A stretch of 64,000 nt of DNA from Pseudocercospora fijiensis CIRAD86 (Eukaryota; Ascomycota; Dothideomycetes; Mycosphaerellales; Mycosphaerellaceae): contig NW_006921533.1 of the NCBI RefSeq assembly GCF_000340215.1, positions 3,274,273 through 3,338,272 on the forward strand, in the 5' to 3' direction. This document shows positions 21,612-33,356 of the stretch, in pieces (positions within the stretch are counted from its first letter, which is position 1; each line of letters begins with the position of its first letter). Position numbers and translations under genes: made by a program. The notes below the pieces were generated by a model. The model saw only the letters and a list, made by a program, of their open reading frames with translations, searched no databases and was not told the DNA's origin.

Positions 21612-22425
21612 ACGAAGTTGCAAGCCTTCGATATTGACATGTTGACGGCATGCCAACACGCACTCTCCGTGAAGCGACATCGTCTTAGGCATACCGAGAC
21701 TCATTCGACTTGATGGGTAGAGATCTGCATATCGACGTGATTGAGATTCAATGGTGTTGCAACGCTGCCTGTGACGAGTTGAGCATAGCATCGTTCGGAA
21801 TGGATATAATTGCGACCGTTGCTGCAGGTCCACCTTGAACATGTCGATACATCCTCAAAGCAGTACACGCATTGAGAACATTTGGACGATCTATAATAGC
21901 CATCGCATGACTATCTCAGCAAGGTAACCCGACAAGACTGCGGCCACCACTGAATAGCATGGAGCGTGCGAAAGCTGTTACACTATAACAGCTTCCTGCC
22001 TAGCACGGAATAGCTTTGCGGATAGCACGGTTTGTGTTGTTCTTGCTAGCGACCGTCGGCTGTTCGATTATTATTGGCAGATCAGGACGGACTCCTGCCT
22101 GTAAGATTTCATACGGTAGCTTGGTTGCCTGCATAAGTGGTTAATGCGTTCGCCGGGGTGAGTCAAGTAGCGTTGCTCGCAGAAATTATGAGTTGACTGC
22201 ACACCTATCAATAGCATTCCACAACGTTGCATCACCTATATCATGTTAGGCCAGTCATAGATCATTAACAAACGTCGATCTGGATGGTTTCTTGACTTTC
22301 GAGTCCAAGTTCAAGCGCAGGTAGTCACATGGACAAGAAGCTGTAGTATCGTAAGGCGTCCAGCGCAGGGTACAGACTGTGTTCGAAGCTACGTAGTCTT
22401 GCCCAGCGGATCAACAAAGTACGGC
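21612..22425. other. spacer between the secreted-protein promoter and the Copia element
   Basis: No coding frame is convincing. The base composition is ordinary, not RIP-like, up to the Copia target site. Confidence 0.4.
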
Positions 22426-22430
22426 AGAAA
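22426..22430. repeat. target-site duplication agaaa (left)
   Basis: Identical to 28897-28901, immediately outside the right LTR. Confidence 0.85.
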
Positions 22431-22600
22431 TGTGACGCATAAGCTCGGTTACATGACAACACGTGTCCTCTTGGTAGGAGAAGGATTTTCACACTGTATT
22501 TTAGACTATAGAATAAGCAGAAGAGAGGCAATCAACGAAGCCATATTGAACCGCTAACAAGGCAGTATTACGTAAGTAATCCACTGCGCTATGCGTAATA
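22431..22600 (+). repeat. Copia 5' LTR (170 bp)
   Basis: Begins tgtgacgcataagctcgg and ends gcgtaata. The right copy begins tataacgtataagctcgg, the RIP-altered version of the same end. Confidence 0.9.
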
Positions 22601-22613
22601 GTTATAAGCCCGG
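22601..22613 (+). other. Copia primer-binding site, probable half-tRNA(iMet) type
   Basis: Directly after the LTR the sequence is gttataagcccgg. With one A read as a RIP-mutated G it becomes gttatGagcccgg, complementary to the anticodon-stem region of initiator tRNA-Met (anticodon CAU in ctcataac). Internal priming from a half-tRNA(iMet) is known for Drosophila copia and related elements. Assignment here is by sequence inspection only. Confidence 0.5.
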
Positions 22614-22723
22614 AAATCCGTAGTATTAGAGACTTCTATAGCATAAGATAACAATTAGCAGTCTTAGCAGCACTAAAACAAACACTATTCAATTAAGCTT
22701 CTATAAGCGCCTACAAGATCGAC

Positions 22724-25700
22724 ATGTCGTTAATAGCTCTCTCTTTAGCTAGTCGCCTCGGAGGAACTAAATATATTACTCTTCGAGGGCCTAACGACTA
22801 GGATCGCTAGTTTAAGCAAACTAAGACACATCTCTCTAGACATAAAACCTAGATATATACTAATCCTTATACGAGTGAACTAGTAGAGCTAGCTTAGCCT
22901 ATAATCCCTATACTAGACGCGGAACGTATGCTAGTTAACCCTCTTTACTAGTAAGGAGTCAAAATAGCTATAGATATCTATAGGATCTAGTTAGCGGACT
23001 TCAATCGATTTAGGTTAGTACGTAACAAGTCTATCGAATACCTAGCTACTACTATAGACGTACGCTATTATTCAGAAATTACTAATAATAACAATATAAT
23101 AGTACTAACACTGCGTATTGTTCTTACGCGTCTAAAGGACAAGCTTGCTCCAAATACACAATAGCAAAGAACAATAGTTAGCAAGGAACTGGCTCGCCTA
23201 ATAGGATTACGACAAGTTAAGGACCTAGAACAGTAGTGTAAGGAATAGCTTAACCTGTATAAGAAGATAAGGCGCATACAATACTTAGAACTAGATAACC
23301 TAGTAGTCTATCTCTATACAGCAGTTACGAATATAGATGAAACCTACGGAAAGGGACTCTATATAATGCATTAGGCCTCGCCTAACACTAATCACTTCCT
23401 CTAACTAATTAATATAGTACGAGAATATGCCCGCAATATGCTAGGAGCCTCTACTAAGAAAGGGTCATTATTTAGCATTATCTACGAGGAAATAGGTAAA
23501 GCTAATGCTACTTCTCCCTAAGCTAATGCCGCTCTACAAGCAGCTAAAGACAATAACAATAAGAACAAGAACCGTAGCAGCAGCCGTACACCGAAGACGT
23601 ACGCTAAGGTAACTAGCGTTAGTAAGAAGAAGGCATATAAGAACCGAGGCAAATGCAACGTAGTGAACTATCGCCTTCGTAACTAGGTTAAAGAGAAGGA
23701 TAAGGACAACAAGTAGAAGGCTAAGCTAAAGTACTTTGAAAGCTACCTGCGTAAGAACAAGAGCTTCTGTCTAAGGCAGGCCAAGTTCTTTAAGGACCTA
23801 CTAGCTATCAAAATTGCTTAAGAACACTATAGATTAGAGAGCAGCAATAGCGAGGATTCTATACCGGACAAGCTCTCCCTTGCCTGCTTCTTCTACGCTA
23901 ATATACTATTATTTGCCGGAGCAGTCGGGCCTACTGCCTACCTTAGTATAGCAGCGTCAATAGAGTAGAATCCGTTTAATAGCCTAATATATAATAGTAG
24001 CTCAAACTGCAACATTATTAACTATCCTAGTCGCTTCAATTTTACACTACTTCTATTACTAGCCTCCTTAACTGTAGCAACTAGTACTAGTTATAACAAG
24101 GTAGTAGCTATCGGAATAGCATCCTTTACGGTTACAGCTGTTAGTAGCAAGCCCCTATAGATTAAACTAAGGGAATGCCTTTACATCCCTAACTTCTATA
24201 CTAATATTGTAGGAGGTGCCTTCTTCTTCTAGCGTAGATTTAAGCACTAAGAAATCGATAACACCCTCTACAGCCTATAACACAAGCTACTAGTTAAGTT
24301 TATTAGACTAACCTAAGGAATGCCCTACTTCGACATTGTTAGTAAAGTAGATGAAACACTACTACTAACTAAGTAGCTAGTCGACTTAGATAATAAGCCG
24401 CTTAAGTACCTATTCTAACTATCTTAGTTAACAACAAACCTATTAGCCTACGCAACAGCTCGTCGCTCCGCACGCCTATTACTACTAAGAACGCTCACAC
24501 TTAAGCAAATACATAAGGTATTTAGATATCTAGGTGCTAAGAGAGCAGAAGAGCTAGTTAATAGGGTTAATAGAATAAAGAGGGATTATACATATAATAA
24601 TGAGGTACTAAGAACACTATTGTGCCCTACATATACACAAGCAAAGGGCAAGAAGCTCATTTCTAGGAGGCTAAGGCACTATAATGTATCGATACTAACT
24701 CTATATAGACACATTGCAGCCGACCTAATACAGCTGGACCTAGCCTATAACGGGGATTAGTACATCTTCTACGCCTACGACCTAAATACTAGACTTCACT
24801 TTATATAGACAATTAGTAATCGCTAGGAATTAACACTCCTTTAGTGCTAGAACTAGTTAGCTACCTTCGTACGCAGCATTAGTAGAGACATTATCTGTTT
24901 GTCGTCTAATAATAAAGGAGGCATATTAGGCTTTCGGTTTCGATCCTATTTACGCAATAACTACACCACTTAGAGGCCAACAGCGCTATACATATCAGAA
25001 TAGGACCTAGCTAAACGAGTAGGCCGTACTATTATTAAGGTAGCTCGAGCCTTAATAATATACGCTAGGTTCCTATATAACCTATAGCTAGAAGCAGTCC
25101 TTGTAGCAACCTTCCTAGCTAACAGATTACTAAGATTACGCACCGCCGACCTACTAATGCGCACACTATATAAGATAGGTACTAGCTATAAACCAAATGT
25201 AGCCTATATCTACTAGTTTGGAGTAAGAGCATATCTAGTAATCTACGGCACAGAGACAACTAATAGCAAAAGGAAGGCTATACTACCGAATACTATAAAA
25301 GTAGCCTTACGCACCTATATTAGTTACCTATGTAGATATAAAGGACACTCTATCTATAGGATATAGGTGCCCTTACGAATAATAGTGCTACGAACAAGAG
25401 ACGTTGTATTTGACGAGACTAAGTTCTATAACGGCTACAATAACGACCTAGGCGTTGTTATAAATAACTAAGAGCTTGCAGAAGAATACAGTGATCTCGA
25501 AGAAGCACAAGCACTAGCCTCGGAGCATTAATTTGATAAACTTCGAGAAGCATACGACACACCTCTAGACCTTGTTAGGTTTAGAGCTAAGGGGGTAGAT
25601 ACACTAATAGGTCCTAGTCGACTTATAATAGTTAACCCTATAGGGCTAGCAGATAAGCCTGTTAGATAAGATCTACCTTAACAACTACTAGCACTAGCTA

Positions 25701-27880
25701 AGACAGCACTAGCTGAGATTCAGCCTATATAAGTGCTATAGAAACAAGACTTTCTAATTAATCTACGCGAAGCACTATAGCCGCGTAATAACGTGCTAGA
25801 TAGTTTAGTAGAACTAACTATCAACTAGCAACCTAAGAACGATACTAGCAATAAAGACCCTACTAACAATGTAGACGCACTAGGTTATACAGATAATATA
25901 GACTTCAACTTGCTACGTGCTAAACTAGCTAAATTGCTAATGCCAATTAAAGCCGCTAATGTATCTTATCGTTACTTACCAAATATAGGAGGTCCGCATT
26001 ATCGAGTTAACAACCTAAACAAACGACAGCGAGTAGCGGCCATCTACCGAGCCGGCCGTTACTATATTAGCGACTGAGAACAAGCGAGAAACCTCCTTCT
26101 ATTTAGCAACCTGTATATAGCAGTAGAGCACGAAGCTAGGTTAATATACGGCAATAGTAATAGCGAGCAAGCCGATATCAATCTACTACTACTTCTTCCT
26201 TATAATAAAGGCGATCCGACCCTCGTACCGAAAGTGTTAGAATTGCTAAAAGAACTACGAAACTAGCGCCAAGTTATAAAGAGCCATTTTAAAGAGCATT
26301 AGATACACGCTGTAAGAGTTGAGTTTAATAAGGCACTTAGAATAGGGACATTTAAATAGGTAGACATCGCTATACTAGACAAGCCTAACCTTCTGCCTCT
26401 TACCTAGGTATTCAAATACAAGAGTAATGCGAATAGACGACTAGTAAAGTTTAAAGCAAGAGTCTATGCAAGAGGGGACCTTTAGAAAGGAACATACCTA
26501 GACACCTATGCCTCAACACTTGCAGCAAGGGTATTTAGGGCCCTAATAGCAATCGCTGCTAAGTTTGACCTAGAGGCTAAGCAGATGGATGTAGTAAATG
26601 CTTTCCTTAACGCTACACTGCCCTACATACTATATCTGAAGCTACTAGAAGGTTTTAAACAGAAGGGCAAGGTGCTGCGTTTGCTTTAGGCACTATATAG
26701 TCTTTAGGAGTCACTAAGGCTATAGTATAATCACTTTACTACCACCCTCGAGAACAAGCTCGGAATGCAACCTATCGATAATGTAGACTGCCTTTACACT
26801 AATCCAAACAAGCACGTGTTTATCTTCTTTTATGTAGATAATATAGTGCTGTTATACCACCGTTAATATAGGTAGAAAGCAATAGACCTTAAGCAGAAGC
26901 TAATAAAGGAATATGAACTTAATAACCTAGGAAAGCTCTTATAGTTTCTCGGTATTAAAGTTATACGTAACAGGAAGAACAGAAAGCTATAGTTGTTATA
27001 GAAAGCATATGCTAAGAAGATAGGTTAACGCTATAGGATTGATCCTGATAATAGTAGGCGAGCAGAGGCACTACTGCTAACTAGATACGAGCTATATAAG
27101 AAAGCAACAGACAAAGAGACTCGCTATATAGACTTATTAGCAGTACTAGCATACTAAAGTCGTGTAGGTTTACTCAACTTCGTAGCGGTTCAAACCCGGC
27201 CGGATATAGCCAAAACGGTCTCTATGCTGTTAAAAGCCCTTTAGAATCTACGGCAAGAAGACATAGCCGCTGCCAATTAGTGTATCAAATACCTACTATA
27301 GACAAAGGACCTATGCCTAGAATACAACGCTAGTGGACTAGCAATTACCGCTTATTTAAGCTAATAGCTTCAACTTTATAAATTCTACGGAGCTTCTAAC
27401 GCCTCCTATAGCGACTATAAGGATACGAGATAGTCGTTAGAAGGATGGTTATTTAGCCTATTTAATAGACTAGTCGATTAGAAGGCAGCACGACAATTAA
27501 CCGTCACCAAATCTACGACTAAGGCTAAACTACTAGCCGCCTTATATGTAGGCTTAGAACTGATCTAGTAGAAGCGTTTCTTTAACAACATTAGCCTTAC
27601 CTTAGATAGCACTCCTGTGCTATACTATAACAATATACAGACTATCCGCATTATTAAAGCTAATGCTAGCAAACTAGATACGAAGCTCCGTTATATAGAC
27701 ATTTACTAGTGCTAGCTAAGGCAAGAACATAAGGCTAGAAGGATTTAATGTAAATACCTTGCAATATAGGACATGCTAGCCGATAGACTAACAAAGCTCT
27801 ATAGCCTATAGAACTAGAAGAGGTTTATTAAACAGCTAAGACTGACTAAACTAACACTAGCACTAGGGGATATATAAAGA
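22724..27880 (+). pseudogene. Copia gag-pol relic
   Basis: Gag lies at about 22724-24000; a peptide near 22760-22830 reads YITLRGPND, resembling Copia gag openings. Integrase lies at about 24640-25500, with DLIQLDLAYNGD and YAYDLNTRLHF around the first catalytic Asp. Reverse transcriptase spans about 26370-27000 (WVDIAI-like start, then LGMQPIDNVDCLYT). The active site at 26831-26851 reads YVDNIVL instead of YVDD. RNase H lies at about 27300-27800, with VTKSTTKAKLLAALY and a terminal MLADRLTKLYSL block typical of Copia C-termini. Dozens of TAG/TAA codons interrupt the frame. It is inactive unless helped in trans. Confidence 0.85.
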
Positions 27881-28726
27881 GGCAACTCTTCCTTTAACAA
27901 CCTCTTCCTCTTTAGCAATACAAAGACAACTCTATATAATAGGTAGTAGTAGCCCCCCCCCTATTCGCTACTAATTGTAACTAAGTCGATTGAGCATACC
28001 TTTATCGAGTAGCGCTAGCAAAAGTGTCTAATACGATAACGACGACTAATTAGAACAAAGGATACAACCTTACCTTCTAATATAGACTAAACGAATAGTA
28101 TAGGAAACCTTACTTTGCGGGGTACGTTACTATCGCCTATATTATTACTTCGAACGTTACTTCTACTAACTAATAACAAGTCTGCGGCGATTGTATTAGT
28201 GCTAGTAATAATAGTAAAGTAGTCTTAGCTAAGGGTAGCGTCCTTAGTTAAGTTACCTATCCTAATTTATTAAACCTGTTTAACTAATGCATATCTTACT
28301 TAATCCTTTATCTAATTAAATAGACGCTACCTATACGATTAATATAATAACCGATAGTAATAATATAACGGGCTTAGTTCAGCTAAACTAACTTTACTAT
28401 ACGATACGAGTACTTAGATAAGGCTTAATAGTATCGGTCTGTACTTAGACTACGTAGGAAGACAATAGTTCCTAGTAACAGGGACTATATATAAAGGTGT
28501 ATATGCAGTCCGGATTATGTAACGATATCCTTCTAGGGTAATCGGGGTATGAAATAAGACTCTCTTATATATAGTATAGATTTAAACTAATTTTTTGTTA
28601 TTTTAATAAGGCACTATATAAGAAGTTGAAAAGATTAATTTTTCTTTTATTTGCATATAAAGAAGCATTGACTACCTTGCCTAAAATGGAAGGCAATCCC
28701 CTTTTTTTGCACAAGCTAAGGGGGTA

Positions 28727-28896
28727 TATAACGTATAAGCTCGGTCACATAACAACACGTGTCCTCTTAGCAGGAGAAGGATTTTCACACTGTATTTTAG
28801 ACCATAGAATAAGTAGAAGAGAGGCAATCAACGAAGCTATATTGAACCGCTGACAAGGCAGTATTACGTAAGTAATCCACTGCGCTGTGCGTGATA
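28727..28896 (+). repeat. Copia 3' LTR (170 bp)
   Basis: Same length as the 5' LTR. It is preceded by a purine-rich tract (aagctaagggg at about 28714-28724) that probably primes plus-strand synthesis. Confidence 0.9.
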
Positions 28897-28901
28897 AGAA
28901 A
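28897..28901. repeat. target-site duplication agaaa (right)
   Basis: Right copy of the pentamer flanking the Copia element. Confidence 0.85.
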
Positions 28902-29243
28902 TCCCTCGGGAGTAACAAGCTCTGATGCTTGCTTTGCTTAGGCTCAGGGAAATGCCCGATGCGAGGTCGCTAGGCTTTTCTTGGCAAGCCGAGGGTGAGA
29001 TTTAGGATCCCACAGCGCGGCTGTAGACCGTGCACGGCAGAGACTGTCAAGTTTCCGCTTCTCTCAAGGCTTAAATTCATGAGAATGCTCCGGAAGCAAC
29101 GCTCCGCCGTTACTGTCCATGACATTGTTGCGTTTCAGATGCAGAGCTCGGTATGGACAATTATGATCAGGCGCAAAGTATTCCGTCCTTGGACCTGGTC
29201 CCGTCTACAGAGGTTCCGCGACTTCCTCGTTTGAGCTAGACTA
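28902..29243. other. spacer after the Copia element
   Basis: Normal-composition DNA between the Copia target site and the end of the Vps38 gene; no supported gene. A partly palindromic stretch (cctcggga...cttgcttt...aagccgagg) is visible but weak. Confidence 0.4.
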
Positions 29244-31345
29244 TCACCCAGCCTTGCTACTGATCTCTCTCAGTCTCTCGGCAGCACTTCTGTTCGAGCT
29301 CAGCTTGCCATTCGAGGCCAGTGTCAACCCAGAAAGCCCACTACTCGTGGAGTCAGCGCTACCACCGCGAGACATCACGGGCGCCCTCATTAGTCCTCGG
29401 ATTCCACCTGCTTTTCGAGACGGCAGGTCACCCTCACCCGCGGTAGCAACGTATAACAGATACTTCAGGTTTGGCAGTGTTTGCCGTATGTCCAGAACTC
29501 GTAGGTTGAACGCGCTCTCCAGTAAGATTCTGATATCTTGATTGAGAAGAAAGACTGCATACTCATATCGGAACCTGGGCACTCCTTTGCTGAAAAGCGG
29601 GTATGTTCGCAACGTTCGCTCGGCGTTTTCGGACGATAAAGTCTTATTCGTGTTCAGAATGCTGACGCCATCAAATATAGAGCTTGTGCTGCCCGTCGGG
29701 GTCACTGGGTATGTGAGTGGGTGTTGAAGATAGAACGATAGCAGCTGCAGTATGTGCGCGATGTAGCCAAATGCTGCAGCGACGATCTCGGGTGGCTCAG
29801 CATCAAGGTTTTCCGCGTTGGGTAAAGAGAGGCCACTTATTGTGAAGCTCAGCATCTTGCCGGGGAGCTGTTGAATCGGATAACATTGCTGCAATTCCTC
29901 ACACACGCGTCGGCGCTGGTTGGTGATGGCTTTCTTTTTGATTTCGTGCTCCTCTCGCATAACTGGAAAGTCATCGCGAATGTGCTTCACCTTGGCTGAG
30001 CTTTCTTTTCGAGAAGCTAAGTCCATTGCTATGAGCTTCCTGCGAGCGTTGAGTGAGGCGCGCCGTTCGTCCTGTTGCTTGCGAGCTTTTTCAAGCTGTT
30101 TCTCCACTGTCCTCCTTGCAAAGTCGATAGTCTTGACCCGATCCTCAGCTTCCTGAACTTGATCGCGCTCATCCAGAGCCGCGTGATTCAATTCTAGCAA
30201 ACGTTGAAGCTCATGATAGAGATAGTTGCGGGTAGCAAGCGCGTCCTGTATACTGTCGTCGAGCTTAGATAGTCGCAGGAGCGCATCGAATGATGACGTG
30301 GGGAGAGTTCGATCCGGCATATTAGGACTCTTTCTCGCCGCGGGAGGGCGATGAGGCACAAAATCTTCAAGCGATCCAGACGGAACCGTGTAGACTCCAT
30401 CGCTAAGCTGAAGCAGGACTGCACTTTCCGGTAGGCGACGGTCCAGAGTATCGAGCTGCAGCTGTCAGTCTTTGCACGTGCCCAGATACGACGATGGAAG
30501 CATACAGATTTACCAATGTACAACAGAGCGCTCATGTCCATCTGCAGATGCAAGAATTGTCTCCATGATTTACTTCCATCATTGACCCAGACACGCAAGG
30601 TCATTTGATCAAGACGAGTGATGTCGGGGCCACATGCACTCCAGTCGACACGTCGGAAGGTGGGATTCATGGTTTGTGGAACGATTTCGGACACATAGAC
30701 AGGCTCTGCTCGTAGGTCGTCAGCCATGTCCATTCATGCACCGTGCAAGTATCCCGAACCTTCCACGTTCCGCACATGCAGGGTGAAGAAGACATCAGCC
30801 ATGCGCTCCTTTGTGACGTCCTCAAGCCGCTCCTGTCTCCTTTGAGGAGTAGCATTATTCCACTCCACAGTGCTACGCCTGCGAGGCTTCAGATGCGAAG
30901 GCCGATTTGGGCTCCCAGTGAGAGCACTCTTCGATCTGCCGTGCTGTTTCTTCGAGCCAGAAGCAGAGCTGCGCTTCTCCTCTTCGGTCTTGACAGGGGC
31001 AACAGGCAATTTGTCCTCGTGCTGCACTCCCGCATGTTCAACGACAGCTCTCAGATCCGTCGAGCTCCGAGAATGACCCAGTGCTCTCTGTACGCGCAAC
31101 GAAACGAGCTTGGCCGGCGACTTGAGAGATTGAGGTAGCGCCTCATCGTCGATAGTCTTGCCTCTCTTGCGTGCCGGCGACGACGAGGTCACGGACAGGT
31201 TTCGTAGGGCGATGAACTCGATGTTGCGCAGCTTGCGGTTCGTAGGCAGAAGCCATGTTCGGCATTGGAATTGCTGTGCGGCATGAGAAGCGTGCTCAGC
31301 CCGGCTGGAGCTCGGGTCGGAGGTCGAGGAATCGTGTTGCGCCAT
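29244..31345 (-). CDS. VPS38: Vps38/UVRAG-like subunit of the class III PI3-kinase complex II (665 aa, 3 exons)
   Basis: Exons are 30760-31345, 30506-30705 and 29244-30455; introns are 54 bp (gttcgg...gagcag) and 50 bp (gtatgc...ctgcag). The sum is 1,998 bp, in frame. Start is ATG 31345 (MAQHDSSTSDPSS). The N-terminal part (CRTWLLPTNRKLRNIEFIAL) and the region FFTLHV...EPVYVSEIV, TMNPTFRRVDW and TLRVWVND form a C2-like domain interrupted by a basic Ser-rich insert. Then come LYIGKSLDTLDRRLP, a coiled coil at about 315-430, and a C-terminal UVRAG/Atg14-type domain (MLSFTISGLSLPN, AAFGYIAHILQLLSFYL, YEYAVFLLNQDIR). In yeast Vps38 directs Vps34-Vps15-Vps30 to endosomes for vacuolar protein sorting. 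Atg14 is the closest alternative, but the C2-like N-terminus favours Vps38. It is transcribed in the same direction as the MFS gene behind it. Confidence 0.85.
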
Positions 31346-31662
31346 GCATGCTGAGCGCGAGGAGATGCAGATGGTTTCGTTCGCTACGTGAGAGTGAGAG
31401 TGAGAGTGAGAGCATGGTAAGCAGTGTGGTGGTTCTGGTCGCCGAGACATGTCCGACTCGGCCGAATGACATATGTAGAACGCTATCCACGATTCTTCAT
31501 TGTACGCATTGATGTTGCAGCAGCGATTGGCAGGACTCCGCGCGTGTGTATGATTCTGACATTTTGAGTGATTGACGTTCACCATGCTACCTAGAATAGT
31601 ACGCTGGACTCGCCAGTTTGCCTTGATGACCATCTCATATCCTCGAAACAACCACTCTTCTA

Positions 31663-33356
31663 TCACAGTCCTCGCTGGCCAACGCGAAAACTGTCGTGGA
31701 GCGCGTATCTGCTCCAGCTCCTGATCTTCGTGCCGTAGAAGTAGAACAGGAGGTGGAAGGGGAGCAGAAAGGCACACATGAGGCCGAGAGAGACACTGAC
31801 CCATGATACTCCAAGCACAGTTCGCATGGGCCCGGCCAGCAACGGAAAGATGGCGCCGCTGGAGTAGCGCACAAAGGCACATGCAGCAAGGGCGCTGTTC
31901 GAGTGCGAGACATACAAATCTTGCACGTAGACTGTTGCAGTACACCACACCATGAACATGCCGGCTCCAATCATGCTTTCTGCCGAGGCTAGGTGCGCCC
32001 ACGACCAACGAGCATGTGCTGACGTCTGGCCGAACCACACCAGACCCAGTGAGAGGAGCGCCATGCCGACAATCTGAGCATGTCAGCGTCCAATCCACTA
32101 TGCCGAGACAGACAGCTGCTTACTATAGGCGGCAATCTCTTCTCGGGCGCAACCAGACCACCTCGACGGAGCTCTGTGCCAAATCGCAGCTTGGTGTCCA
32201 ATGTCGTGGCCAAGCAGCCCAGCAAGAAGCCCGGTATGGTGATCGCTAATGCCCACGAGGAGTCCACTGTCGACCACCCTCGCATCTGGAATGCCCACGG
32301 AATTTCTGAATACGTAAGACTCTGGATGCCATAGTCGAGCGTGAACGCGGTTGTGACCACCATAAGCACGGGCTCACGGATCAGCATTTGCCACGGTTTG
32401 GAAAGATACGCATGCAGTCGGACAGGTCTTTCGTCCCTTGCAGATCTCAATGTCCAGTCTCCCGTGTCTTTGCGCAGACGCTCCGACTTCTGGTGGAGCA
32501 GAATGACCTCGAGTGTCTCCGGTAGAGCTCCTAACGTCACTGTCAATGGAACAGCGACGGCAATCAGAAGCCACATGTTCCAGCGCCATCCACCTTGGGC
32601 GGCAACAGAAATCCCAACCCCTGGCCCCAGTGAGCCGCCAAGGAATGCGCCTGTGGCAAAGAGCTGGTAGCCGATTGCGCGGCCCACCGGTCCATACAGA
32701 TCGACGAATATACCAGGCGGTATAACATAAGCAGCGCTACCACATACTCCCGCCAAGAAGCGGCAGAAAAGAATTCCCCCGAAGTCACGAGCAAATGTGA
32801 TGTACGTCGTGAAAACGATGAACCCAACCATGCCAAAAAGCAAAGGCTTCTTGCGGCCATAGTACTCGGAAGCGGGACCGAAAAAGACTGGTCCTGGATC
32901 CCAGATCAGTATCACGGAGAATACGGCGGCTCAATGCCACTCACCGAAAGCTAGGCCAAGGATGTATGCCGTTAAGCACAGCTGCATTCTCTCCACCCCG
33001 GAATTGAACTCGTGGCCAATTTGAGGCAGGAAGCCAGTGAACACGCTGACCGCCAGAGACACGACAAGATTCATCATGCCAATAGTGAAAGCTATCGCGC
33101 ATTTGATGTGGCTCTTGAAGTTCTGTGGGATATTTGGATCACTGTCGCCCTCCCAAGTGACAGCATTTGATCCTGTCTCCAACGAGAAAGAGCGGCGAGC
33201 TGCTGAAGAATCATCGTCCCGGACCGTTTGTTGCGATTGAGCGGCATTTGACACACCGTCGCTCGATTGGACGAACTTCTTGGACACGAATGAGATGCTG
33301 TCTGTCGCTAAAGTGGAGCCAGATGTGCCGGCCCGTAATGGCTGTGGACGATCCAT
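31663..33356 (-). CDS. MFS transporter, DHA1-like drug/proton antiporter type (530 aa, 3 exons)
   Basis: Exons are 32945-33356, 32124-32893 and 31663-32073; introns are 51 bp (gtgagt...atccag) and 50 bp (gtaagc...gctcag). The total is 531 codons including TGA. A cytosolic N-terminus of about 80 residues precedes roughly 12 membrane segments. Motif A appears after helix 2 as GPASEYYGRKKPLLFG. Motif-C-like glycine-rich sequence occurs in helix 5 (GAFLGGSLGPGVG). The loop between helices 6 and 7 is charged. WEGDSDPNIPQNF just before helix 1 is typical of fungal polyamine/drug exporters of this clade. The likely role is plasma-membrane export of small molecules by proton antiport. The substrate cannot be inferred and no biosynthetic cluster is next to it. 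Confidence 0.85.

Larger units (their letters stand above)
22431..28896 (+). mobile_element. Ty1/Copia LTR retrotransposon, full length, RIP-inactivated
   Basis: The 6,466-bp element has 170-bp LTRs (22431-22600 and 28727-28896) and a 5-bp target duplication agaaa (22426-22430 and 28897-28901). It reads on the plus strand as one gag-pol: gag, then integrase, then reverse transcriptase/RNase H, the Copia order. All frames carry RIP-type stops. The two LTRs have equal length and differ at about 13 positions, all transitions. Flanking DNA on both sides has normal composition, so the RIP boundary coincides with the element edge. Confidence 0.92.

Noticed and set aside
28626..28853. 75-codon plus frame over the Copia 3' LTR
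   Set aside because: Chance frame in LTR and flanking non-coding sequence.
31635..32098. Long minus frame upstream of the Vps38 start
   Set aside because: The Vps38 reading begins at ATG 31345. Upstream codons overlap the end of the MFS gene in another frame and have no family similarity.
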